A program made the position numbers and the translations under genes. Positions 31,198 to 39,057 of a stretch of 64,000 nt of DNA are shown in pieces; positions within the stretch are counted from its first letter, which is position 1, and each line of letters opens with the position of its first letter. Under the pieces are notes generated by a model, which had not been told where the DNA came from, made no database searches, and saw nothing but the letters and a program-made list of their open reading frames with translations. The DNA lies in assembly GCA_900316955.1 (NCBI GenBank), contig ONEX01000011.1, positions 88,665-152,664 on the forward strand, read 5' to 3'. Source of the stretch: an uncultured Bacteroidales bacterium. GTDB lineage: Bacteria > Bacteroidota > Bacteroidia > Bacteroidales > UBA932.

Positions 31198-33921
31198 ATG
31201 TTAGAGGGACAAATCAGGAGTATTCCTGAATCATTGTATATCGTCAAGGGAAAGCTGTATTCAAATGTTGTGGCTGTCCGCGGGACGACGTATTATGGAA
31301 ATCCGGTCTTATGTGTAACGTTTAGGGGGCGGTCTGGAAACTATTGCCGGAATTATAATCAAGAGGACGTGAAGCATTTGCCGTTCAAGAAGTCCATAGA
31401 CGGCAACTTCCGCTTTAAGGATCAGAATGGAAAGTTTTGTCTAGCGGTTCGTCTTCACCTGTATGTGCCGGATGTCGTTTGTGCGGAATCCAAATCCGGT
31501 TTCCTTTCTTTTGGCTACTTGAAGGATATGGAGATAGAGGAGTCGCTTCTAGACAAGCGTCCGGTTCCGGTATACGAGTACCTCAAATCCCTCTCGGTTC
31601 TTAGTTCGATGACCGGAGAGGATGGCAAGACGGCCTCACTTAGGGACAAGTATGACAACAATCGGTTCGTTTTCCGAAAGGCGTTGTTGTATGATTACTG
31701 CGAGCCTGGCGGTTTTAAAAACCTGCAGGCGGAATGCCCCTCGTTAGTATTTCCGTTCGGCTTTAATGCGAGTCAGTATAACGCAGTTAGGAATGCTTTT
31801 CAAAATCGATTGTCTGTCATTGAAGGGCCTCCTGGAACGGGGAAGACACAAACAATTCTAAACCTTCTGGTTAACCTCATTATACGGGGAAAAACATGCC
31901 TCGTTGTGTCGAATAATAATTCGGCCGTTGAGAATGTGGTCGAGAAACTGTCGAAACCCGAATACGGTTTTGGGTTTCTCGTTGCTGTGCTGGGTAAATC
32001 TGCAAATCGTCATGACTTTCTGGAAAGCCAGACTGGGTTTTTGCCGGAGTTGTCTTCTTGGAAAGTGACGGAGGCAGAGTTCCACAGGATGAAGGAGAAC
32101 CTCCATTATGTTTCGGCAAAACTACCGACATATTTCGAATCCCTTGAAAGGTTGGCCATCCTAAAAGAACGCGTGGCTGATCTGGGACATCAGTTGTCTA
32201 TGACGGGAGAGGATTTGCCGGTCAAGCGCCCGAAGTCTCCAGGAATTACGAGGCTCTCGTCTAAATCGATATACTCCCTCCTTGTCAGGATGGATGCCGA
32301 AAGGGAGCGAAATGGGGCATTGGGGCTGATAACGAAGTTTTTGTGCCTTCTTAATGGATTTGGCAAGAATCCGGACAGGGATGTAATGGAGCGTCTTGCC
32401 AGAAGGCTTGATTACTATGAAGCGGAAACAGAGTGCTATCGTCTACAAAGGGAGACGGACGCTTTTAAGCCTTCGTATGATTCGTTTACGAAGGATTCCC
32501 TGGCATTTTTCAAGGGCGTCCTTTATAAACGTTATAATGGTGGCGGGAGGAGGGTTTTTTCGTCGGAAGACCTTTTATTCAAGAACGCACAGGGCTTTCT
32601 CAAGGAGTATCCGGTCGTTACCAGTACGACATTCTCGGCCACTGCCTGCATAGATCAGGCAGTTCCGTTTGATTACCTGATTATGGACGAGGCTTCCCAG
32701 GTAGATATTGTTTCCGGCGCCCTTGCATTGAACACGGCGCTTTCAGCCGTGATCGTTGGCGACAGAAGACAATTGCCGAATGTCGTGACCGAGGAGGACG
32801 CCGCGTTCGCCAGGAACGCCCATCAGCGTAGCGGCCTTCCGGGCGCATATAGTTATGTTGAGAATAGCTTTTTGGACTCAGTCCTTTCCTTGTTTCCGTC
32901 AACACCGACGGTTCTTTTGAGGGAGCATTACCGTTGTGCCCCCGACATAATCGGGTTCTGTAACCGTCAGTTCTATGGAGGCGAGTTGCTTGTCATGACC
33001 GAAAGAAATGTCGGAGCGCCTTCGGTTTCGGTGGTTAGATCGGTTGTCGGCAACCACGCTTTCGGTTTTGAGAATCGTCGTCAGGGGGAAGAGGTTGTGG
33101 AGGCTGTTAGAGAAATCCATAAAGACTGCCAAGACATCGGCATTATCACTCCTTATAAGGATCAAGTGGTACTTATCCACCGATTGCTGGTTGACGCAGG
33201 ATTCAATGATGTTCAAGTGGCGACGGTCCACAAGTTCCAAGGACGGGAAAATGATGCCATCATTCTTTCGACGGTATCGAATTCGGTGAATGATTTCATC
33301 GATGATCCACATCTTGTCAACGTCGCAGTTTCCAGGGCGAAAAAGCGATTTGTGTTAATCATTACAGGGAACGATCTCGGTGAAGGAAATCTAAAGGATC
33401 TTGTTGGCTATATTACCTATTGCGGTGGCGCTGTTCGCGAGAGCGGAATTCGGTCCATTTTTGATCGTCTCTATTCGCAGTATGCTGAAGAAAGAAAAGC
33501 ATATGCGGCATCTCATCAACATCGAATGATCTCGCAGTATGCAACAGAGAACTATATGAATGACCTTCTTTCCGAGATGATCTCAGAAGACCCGTGGAAT
33601 CGTCTCGGCGTCTTGTTTCAGTATCCTTTGACGCTGCTAGTTGCCGCAGGTGCGAAACTGACTGACGAGGAGGCCATTTATGCCGGTAATAGTTGGACGA
33701 AGGTGGATTTCCTTTTGTATGATAAGGTCACTCGTCTGCCTGTGCTAGCTATTGAGGTTGATGGTATGTCGTTTCACCAAGAGGGAAGTGAACAACACAG
33801 GAGGGACCTTTTGAAGAATACTATTCTAGAGAAATCGGGAGTCAAGCTTTTGCGATTATCTACGAGAGGTAGCCGAGAGCGAGAACAGATAAAAAACGCA
33901 TTGGCTTCGTGTGGATATTAG
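31198..33921 (+). CDS. SF1 (Upf1/DNA2-type) helicase with C-terminal DUF2726 nuclease-like domain
   Basis: 907 residues. The N-terminal ~195 residues match nothing I recognise. The helicase core shows motif I GPPGTGKTQT (~210-219), motif II MDEAS (~495), motif III GDRRQLPN (~522), motif V VHKFQGRE (~678) and motif VI VNVAVSRAKKR (~713), the AAA_11/AAA_12 pattern. The C terminus (~825-907) is DUF2726-like: KVDFLLYD ... LAIEVDG, a possible PD-(D/E)XK metal site, then KSGVKLLRLSTR. The gene is clearly AT-richer than its neighbours and is flanked by structured repeats, which points to acquisition. Helicase-nuclease single genes often act in antiviral defence; that role is inferred here. Host repair is the alternative. 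Confidence 0.8.
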   Translation: MLEGQIRSIPESLYIVKGKLYSNVVAVRGTTYYGNPVLCVTFRGRSGNYCRNYNQEDVKHLPFKKSIDGNFRFKDQNGKFCLAVRLHLYVPDVVCAESKSGFLSFGYLKDMEIEESLLDKRPVPVYEYLKSLSVLSSMTGEDGKTASLRDKYDNNRFVFRKALLYDYCEPGGFKNLQAECPSLVFPFGFNASQYNAVRNAFQNRLSVIEGPPGTGKTQTILNLLVNLIIRGKTCLVVSNNNSAVENVVEKLSKPEYGFGFLVAVLGKSANRHDFLESQTGFLPELSSWKVTEAEFHRMKENLHYVSAKLPTYFESLERLAILKERVADLGHQLSMTGEDLPVKRPKSPGITRLSSKSIYSLLVRMDAERERNGALGLITKFLCLLNGFGKNPDRDVMERLARRLDYYEAETECYRLQRETDAFKPSYDSFTKDSLAFFKGVLYKRYNGGGRRVFSSEDLLFKNAQGFLKEYPVVTSTTFSATACIDQAVPFDYLIMDEASQVDIVSGALALNTALSAVIVGDRRQLPNVVTEEDAAFARNAHQRSGLPGAYSYVENSFLDSVLSLFPSTPTVLLREHYRCAPDIIGFCNRQFYGGELLVMTERNVGAPSVSVVRSVVGNHAFGFENRRQGEEVVEAVREIHKDCQDIGIITPYKDQVVLIHRLLVDAGFNDVQVATVHKFQGRENDAIILSTVSNSVNDFIDDPHLVNVAVSRAKKRFVLIITGNDLGEGNLKDLVGYITYCGGAVRESGIRSIFDRLYSQYAEERKAYAASHQHRMISQYATENYMNDLLSEMISEDPWNRLGVLFQYPLTLLVAAGAKLTDEEAIYAGNSWTKVDFLLYDKVTRLPVLAIEVDGMSFHQEGSEQHRRDLLKNTILEKSGVKLLRLSTRGSREREQIKNALASCGY

Positions 33922-33986
33922 TTCCTTAGCATCACCACCGCTACATGTCTGTTCCGCGTTGTCTAATCTTGGTAAACCGATTCCCG

Positions 33987-34018
33987 TTGCGTACAAAAAC
34001 CATTGGAACCGTACGCAA
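33987..34018. repeat. Hairpin TTGCGTAC/GTACGCAA after the helicase gene
   Basis: 8-bp arms (33987-33994, 34011-34018) with a 16-nt loop, 65 nt after the stop. There is no T-tract, so termination is unsure. The 3' arm lies in CGTACGCAAA (34010-34019), which also occurs at 31017-31026 on the other side of the gene. Confidence 0.5.
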
Positions 34019-34107
34019 AGAAAGACCTAAGGTTTAGGGTCGCGAACATCATCGCATCAAAACGTACGCGAATAGTAACCATATAGGATGGTCGGATTGT
34101 GATTGTA

Positions 34108-34293
34108 GGAGGAAGGGAGTACCCTCCCGAAGGCGTGTCCACCCTCGGACACGGGTAGGGGGAGGGGCCCGTTGGATACAAGTTCCCGCCTGGCGGGGAC
34201 GCAGGAGACAATGGGAGGGGCCGGAGCGCAGAGCGGGGTCCCCGCGCGCGGGGTGCTCAAGCGGAGTCCTTCGGGAGGGTACTCCCTTCCTCC
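34108..34293. repeat. Nested inverted-repeat element, right of helicase gene
   Basis: Outer arms 34108-34133 and 34268-34293 are a perfect 26-bp inverted repeat. The 134-nt interior holds a hairpin CGTGTCC/GGACACG (34134-34153) and GC-only palindromes such as CCCGCCTGGCGGG and CCCCGCGCGCGGGG. No gene is seen in 33922-34310. It ends close to the stop of the transporter gene and could end that transcript, but there is no T-tract beyond ordinary length. Confidence 0.85.
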
Positions 34294-34310
34294 CCCTTTC
34301 CTTTGTCCAA

Positions 34311-35642
34311 TTACTTGTTCCGGCGGATGAGGAGGGTGAGGCCGAGGAAGGTGAGGGCGGCGTTGAGGAGGAGGAGTTCGTAGCTGAACTTGTAGCCGCC
34401 GAACCAGCGTTCGGAGTTGAGCTGGAGGACGAGGCAGATGGCCGGGGCGAGGATCGCCACGAGGGGCACGTACTTGTCCTTGACCTGCTTTTTCGTGAGG
34501 ATGCCGAAGGCGAAGAGGCCCAGGATGGGGCCGTAGGTGTAGCTGGCGAGCTTGTAGACGGCGTCGATGGCGCTGGTGCTGTTGAGGGCGTTGAAGACGA
34601 CGATGGTCACGGCCATGAGGGCGGCCATCGCGAGGTGGACGCGCTTGCGGACCTGGACCTCGTCGGCCTTGCCCAGGATGTCCACGGTGAAGGAGGTCGT
34701 GAGGGAGGTGAGGGCCGAGCCGCCCGCGCCGTAGGCGCTGATCATGAGGCCGACGACGAAGAAGACGCCCACTACGGCCGGCAGGAGGCCGCCGGTGGCG
34801 ACGGCGGGGAAGAGGCTGTCGCCGGTTTCGGGGATGCCGTGCGCGGCTGCGAACTGGTACAGGAGCGACCCGAGGCACAGGAAGCCGGCGATGACGACCG
34901 TCTGGAGGAGGCTGCTCACGACGAGGTTCTTCTGCGAGTCCCGGTAGTTCTTGCAGGCCAGCGTCCGCTGCATCATGTCCTGGTCCAGGCCGGTCATGGC
35001 GATGACCGTGAAGAGGCCGCCCAGGAGCTGTTTCCAGAAGTATTGCGGGTGGTTCACGTCGTCGAAGAAGAACACCCGCTCGTGGATCCGGATGCCGCCG
35101 AGGTCCCGGCCGATGAAGAAGATCGCGAGGGCGACCGCCACGATCATGCAGGCCGTCCGGACGACGTCCACGCCGATGACGGATTTCACGCCGTGGCGGA
35201 AGGTGAGCGCCAGGCAGACGGCCACGTTGCAGACCACGTTCAGCCAGAAGGGGAGGCCCAGAGGGGTGAATACGAGCAGCTGCAGGGTCAGGCAGACGAG
35301 GAACAGCCGGACCGATGCGCCCAGCATCTTGGAGAGGAAGAAGAACCAGGCGCCCGTCTTGTAGGAGGCCAGGCCGAACCGGTTCTCCAGGTACTGGTAG
35401 ATGGAGACGACGTTCAACTTGAAATACAGCGGCGTGAGCACGAAGGCGATCACGAGGTAGCCCAGGAAGAAGCCCAGGCACATCTGCAGGTAGCCGAAAC
35501 CGCTCGTTCCCACCATGCCCGGGACGGAGACGAACGTCACGCCGGACATGCAGGAGCCGATCATCGCGAAGGCGACGACGGCCCAGTGCGTCTTGCGGCC
35601 GCCGTTGTAGAACGAGGCGTCGGGACTCTCTTTCGGCTTCAT
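34311..35642 (-). CDS. Sodium:solute symporter (SSS) family transporter lacking the first helix
   Basis: 443-residue inner-membrane transporter with about 12 membrane helices. The sequence enters the family in the loop before the usual second helix: FYNGGRKTHWAVVAFAMIGSCMSGVTFVSVPGMVG, where SGVTFxSVPG is the SSS core motif. Usual members have one more N-terminal helix. An in-frame stop lies just upstream of the ATG and AAGGAG sits at a good ribosome-binding distance, so the short start seems real. In vSGLT the first helix lies outside the ten-helix core, so transport could survive. The ATG overlaps the stop of the LytTR gene (ATGA), which ties the two. The substrate is unknown. Confidence 0.85.
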   Translation of the reverse strand: MKPKESPDASFYNGGRKTHWAVVAFAMIGSCMSGVTFVSVPGMVGTSGFGYLQMCLGFFLGYLVIAFVLTPLYFKLNVVSIYQYLENRFGLASYKTGAWFFFLSKMLGASVRLFLVCLTLQLLVFTPLGLPFWLNVVCNVAVCLALTFRHGVKSVIGVDVVRTACMIVAVALAIFFIGRDLGGIRIHERVFFFDDVNHPQYFWKQLLGGLFTVIAMTGLDQDMMQRTLACKNYRDSQKNLVVSSLLQTVVIAGFLCLGSLLYQFAAAHGIPETGDSLFPAVATGGLLPAVVGVFFVVGLMISAYGAGGSALTSLTTSFTVDILGKADEVQVRKRVHLAMAALMAVTIVVFNALNSTSAIDAVYKLASYTYGPILGLFAFGILTKKQVKDKYVPLVAILAPAICLVLQLNSERWFGGYKFSYELLLLNAALTFLGLTLLIRRNK

Positions 35643-36436
35643 TTCAGGTTCTCCTTATGGGCGCGGCCCACCGGCAGGGGCGTGTCCACGCCGACGAGTT
35701 TCACGGAGGTGGCCTTCTTGCTCTCGATGCGGTGCACCGGGACGATGTAGGACCGGTGGATGCGGACGAATTTCCCTTCCGGAAGCAGCTCCAGCAGGGC
35801 TTTCATCGTGATCTGGGAGACGACGTCCTCCTGGTGGTCCAGGTGCAGGCAGGCGTAGTTGTTCCGCGCTTCGATGTACTGGATGGCTGCGAGCGGGACC
35901 GTGACGTCCTTGTAGTCCGCCTTCACCGTCACCGTCTCGCCGGCGACGGCGTGGGCGGCCAGGACTTCCACGGCGGACTGCACGGCCTGCGCCGCCGTCC
36001 GCTCGTCCTTCGCCTGCTCCAGGCGCTTGGTCTTCAGGGCGAGGAAGCCGGTGGCAAGGCCCGCGCCCATCGCACAGATATAGAGGGTCCAGACCGCCTG
36101 CTGGTACATGTACAGCCGCGGCGGCCGGTCCGCAATCATCTCGCGGGGGAAGGACACCTGCTTCAGGCTCATCAGATAGGTGAGCACCGTGGCGATGAAC
36201 ACGACCGCCAGCGCGGTCCACCACTTGCCCGAGGCGGCCAGCGCCGGAATCGCGTGCCGGCCCAGATACCAGCACAGATAGGTCCACATCAGATAGACGA
36301 TCACGTCCGACGCCCGCCAGAGGATCCATTCCTCGACCGGGAACACCGACACGAGACAGGGAATCAGGAGCAGGCAGACCCCGAGGTCTACCCAGGTCTC
36401 CATCTTCGTCCGGAAAATCTTGCCTTTCGCTTTCAT
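35639..36436 (-). CDS. Membrane-anchored LytTR-domain transcriptional regulator
   Basis: 265 residues. Four predicted membrane helices fill residues ~15-140, then a short coiled segment (KRLEQAKDERTAAQAVQ), then a LytTR DNA-binding domain (~165-262) with VTVPLAAIQYIEARNNYACLHL and GKFVRIHRSYIVPVHRI. There is no receiver domain, so the signal is probably sensed by the membrane part. It is coupled by overlap to the SSS transporter gene, suggesting that it controls, or is controlled by, that transport. The start at 36436 follows the -7 box directly. Confidence 0.9.
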   Translation of the reverse strand: MKAKGKIFRTKMETWVDLGVCLLLIPCLVSVFPVEEWILWRASDVIVYLMWTYLCWYLGRHAIPALAASGKWWTALAVVFIATVLTYLMSLKQVSFPREMIADRPPRLYMYQQAVWTLYICAMGAGLATGFLALKTKRLEQAKDERTAAQAVQSAVEVLAAHAVAGETVTVKADYKDVTVPLAAIQYIEARNNYACLHLDHQEDVVSQITMKALLELLPEGKFVRIHRSYIVPVHRIESKKATSVKLVGVDTPLPVGRAHKENLK

Positions 36437-36443
36437 GGTAGCA

Positions 36444-36451
36444 CAAAGGTA
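36444..36451 (-). promoter_or_regulatory. LytTR gene -7 box
   Basis: TACCTTTG on the minus strand, 7 nt before the ATG; the transcript is nearly leaderless. Confidence 0.6.
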
Positions 36452-36495
36452 CGGATTTTCGGGGAATCCGTCGTTAAAACGCGAAAAAATGTCGT

Positions 36496-37260
36496 TTACC
36501 CGTTTATCGCCTGCACGATTTCGGCGACCCGGCCCGCGTCCGTCACCTTTTTCCCGGCGAGGGTTACCGAGGCGGAGGCGTGGATTTCGGCGCAGCCGGT
36601 CTCGGCGAGGATGCGCGCGGCGTTGCCGGGCGTGACGCCGCCCCCGGGAAGGATCCCGATCCTTCCGCGGGCGCGCCGCCGCAGCTCCCGCAGCATCGCC
36701 GCCCCCGCCTCGGACGTCGCCGCCTGGCCGGACGTCAGGATGCGGTCGCACCCCAGGCCGATAATCTGCTCGAGTGCCTCGAACGGCCGGCGGCACCGGT
36801 CGAAGGCCCGGTGGAAAGTGAGGCTTACCCGATGTCCCGGGCCCGGGAAGAAATGGCTGTCGTTCGCCGCGTGGCAGAGGTCGGAGCGCAGCAGTTCGGA
36901 AGCCAGATTAAACGACTCCACAAGCGAAACCAGCCGTTCCATCAGCGGCAGGTCCACGTCTCCATCCGGGGTCAATGCGCCGATGACAATCCCGTCCGCG
37001 CCGGCCTCCAGGGCCTCTTCGACCTGCGCGGCCATCGCATCGGCCTCCGCCGGCGAATAGACGAAATCGCCCGCCCGCGGGCGGACGAGTACGTGGACGG
37101 TCAGGGCGGGGTAGCGGGCCTTGGCATCCCGGATCCAGGCCGTGGGCGGCGTAAGTCCGTCGGCCTCGAGGTCCGCGCAGAGTTCGATGCGCCGCGCTCC
37201 TCCGAGCACGGCGGCATCGACACTTTCCGGATTGCCGCAGCAGACTTCCAGGAGGGCCAT
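36496..37260 (-). CDS. cutC: CutC family protein
   Basis: 254-residue TIM-barrel protein. Family motifs are LLEVCCGNPESVDAAVLGGARRIELCA at the N terminus, VLVRPRAGDFVYS (~70), DGIVIGALTPDGDVD (~92), VSLTFHRAFDR (~150) and RILTSGQ (~175). CutC was linked to copper homeostasis in E. coli, but its true activity is disputed. Compared with E. coli CutC, ~25 residues are inserted before TFHRAFD (~115-142, with FNLASELLRSDLCHAAND). The insert's DNA holds the 14-bp palindrome TCCCGGGCCCGGGA (36835-36848). It is the last gene of the long leftward run. Confidence 0.92.
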   Translation of the reverse strand: MALLEVCCGNPESVDAAVLGGARRIELCADLEADGLTPPTAWIRDAKARYPALTVHVLVRPRAGDFVYSPAEADAMAAQVEEALEAGADGIVIGALTPDGDVDLPLMERLVSLVESFNLASELLRSDLCHAANDSHFFPGPGHRVSLTFHRAFDRCRRPFEALEQIIGLGCDRILTSGQAATSEAGAAMLRELRRRARGRIGILPGGGVTPGNAARILAETGCAEIHASASVTLAGKKVTDAGRVAEIVQAING

Positions 37261-37263
37261 CCC

Positions 37264-37797
37264 TTACCGCTTCAGATGGCGCTTGATGAGCTCCCGCTTG
37301 GTTTCGGGCCCATAGGCGTATTCCCCCACGTCGATGCTGTCCAGGAGGTACAGGTCGCTGCCCTTGAAGAGGGTGGATTCGGCGACGGCGCGGATGTCGC
37401 GCGCCTTGTCCATCGACTCTTTCGGGATGATCAGGTGGCAGGGGAAGATATAGGCGACGGGGTTGATGGCGACGGCGTGCGCGACGGAACGGACGCCCTG
37501 CGGGTTGCCGCAGAGGGCGGCGAACTCGGAGTAGCTGTACAGGCGGGGCTCCAGTTCGAAGAGCGTCTTCCACACGCCGAGCTGGAACTTGGTGCCGAAC
37601 AGGCGGAAATCCTCCCATGTGAGCGTTCCCGCCATCGCGATCAGTTCGTCCGTCGAGACTTTCTGGGTCGTGATGACATCGACGCTAGTCGGGGGAAGCT
37701 GGGCCACTTTCGCCGCAATCTCGGCGAAATGCCGGTAATCGGCGGCGATGGACGCGATCTTGCCGTCGATTTCCGTGATAATCCATTCGGTAACCAT
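37264..37797 (-). CDS. Methylated-DNA--cysteine methyltransferase-like protein
   Basis: 177 residues. The C-terminal half is the Ogt/MGMT domain: FQLGVWKTLFELEPRLYSYSEFAALCGNPQGVRSVAHAVAINPVAYIFPCHLII. The acceptor Cys of the PCH motif is kept, but the usual Arg after it is Leu (PCHLII instead of PCHRVI). Glu and Tyr follow the expected order, so alkyl-guanine repair is likely, although the substitution near the active site is unusual. Three nt before cutC and 12 nt after codB. Confidence 0.85.
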   Translation of the reverse strand: MVTEWIITEIDGKIASIAADYRHFAEIAAKVAQLPPTSVDVITTQKVSTDELIAMAGTLTWEDFRLFGTKFQLGVWKTLFELEPRLYSYSEFAALCGNPQGVRSVAHAVAINPVAYIFPCHLIIPKESMDKARDIRAVAESTLFKGSDLYLLDSIDVGEYAYGPETKRELIKRHLKR

Positions 37798-37809
37798 ACG
37801 CGCGGGCAG

Positions 37810-39057
37810 TTACTTGCGCTTGAAGATCAGCTGGCCGAGGCCCCAGCAGCAGGCGGCGACGACCATGCCGTTGATGGAGGCGAAGCCCCAGTGCACGAGG
37901 TTCGCGACCACGGCGCCGGCGATCACGCCGATGACCGCGCTCCAGTCCACGACGGGTTCCTTGACCTCCTTCCCGCGGTTGCAGAAATAGTGGAGGATGA
38001 GGATGATGCCCACCGGCGGCAGGGTGCAGTTCAGCACGTTCAGCCAGTCGCAGAAGTTCCAGTACAGCCACACGGCAGCGACGGTGCCGATGATGCCCGA
38101 GATGATGACCCAGGTCTTCTTCGACAGGCCGAAGATGTTCGACAGGCCGAGGCCCGCGGTGTACAGGGCGTTGTCGTTGGTGGTCCAGATGTTCAGGCCC
38201 AGGACGAGGACGGCGAGGTAGAACAGGTTGAGGTTCAGCATGACCTCGAAGATGTCGTTGCCGCCCACATAGATGCTGGACACGGCGCCGAAGAGGAACA
38301 TCAGCGAGTTGCCGATGAAGAAGGCCACGACGGTGATCCACAGGCCCACCTTGCCGCTCTTGGCAAAGCGGGTGAAGTTCGGTGTGGCCGTGCCGCCCGA
38401 GACGAAACTACCGACGACGAGGCCTGCGCCCGCGATGATGCCGAGGTCCTTCGAGCCCTTCGCGAACTGCTCGATCAGGCCGGCGTCACCGTGACGGACA
38501 GCCATGATCATCGCGACGGTGCCCAGGATGGCGACGGCCGGGACGGCGATGTAGCTGATGATCGTCAGGCTCTTGATGCCGAAATAGGCGCTGGCGGTCA
38601 TCAGGATGCCGGCGATGGCGACGAGCAGATATCCCTGCCAGGGCATCGAATCGGGCGTCACCTCCAGGCCCATGAGCTCCTTCGCCACGGGGATGGCGAA
38701 CATCGCGAGGCCCACGCCGAACCAGCCGGTCTGCGTGAAGCTGATCATCGCGCTGGGGAGCCAGCTGCCCTTGGTGCCGAAGCTCCGGCGGGCGAGCATG
38801 TCCAGCGACAGGCCGCTTTCCGCGCCGATCCAGCCCAGGGTGCCCGTGTAGGCCGCGAGGATGATGCCGCCCAGGATGAGGGCCCAGACGAAGCCCCACC
38901 AGTCCAGGCCGGCGGCCAGCTGCTGGCCCACCCACATGCTGGCGGAGAAGAAGGTGAATCCGAGCATCACCATGAACATGCTCAGGTTGCTCTTGCGTCC
39001 GGCCGCATCGACCGGCGACGTCGTGTAGTCGACATCGGTGATCTTCTTGTTACTCAT
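37810..39057 (-). CDS. codB: Cytosine permease-like transporter (NCS1 family)
   Basis: 415 residues with 12 predicted membrane helices, nearly the length of E. coli CodB. Family signatures are MLGFTFFSASMWVGQQLAAGL in helix 1, IGAESGLSLDMLARRSFGTKGSW and TPNFTRFAKSGK, and NIWTTNDNALYTAGLGLSN. It should import cytosine or a related base with sodium. It overlaps the preceding PRTase gene by 8 nt, so a nucleobase is probably taken up and converted to a nucleotide. No cytosine deaminase (codA) is in the window. Confidence 0.87.
   Translation of the reverse strand: MSNKKITDVDYTTSPVDAAGRKSNLSMFMVMLGFTFFSASMWVGQQLAAGLDWWGFVWALILGGIILAAYTGTLGWIGAESGLSLDMLARRSFGTKGSWLPSAMISFTQTGWFGVGLAMFAIPVAKELMGLEVTPDSMPWQGYLLVAIAGILMTASAYFGIKSLTIISYIAVPAVAILGTVAMIMAVRHGDAGLIEQFAKGSKDLGIIAGAGLVVGSFVSGGTATPNFTRFAKSGKVGLWITVVAFFIGNSLMFLFGAVSSIYVGGNDIFEVMLNLNLFYLAVLVLGLNIWTTNDNALYTAGLGLSNIFGLSKKTWVIISGIIGTVAAVWLYWNFCDWLNVLNCTLPPVGIILILHYFCNRGKEVKEPVVDWSAVIGVIAGAVVANLVHWGFASINGMVVAACCWGLGQLIFKRK

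Noticed and set aside
31011-31247. 78-codon minus-strand open frame before the helicase gene
   Set aside because: It overlaps the helicase promoter and start, with no family and no promoter of its own.
37264-37797. Alkyltransferase-like (ATL) protein
   Set aside because: ATL proteins replace the PCH cysteine; here the Cys is kept, so a methyltransferase is more likely despite the Leu after PCH.
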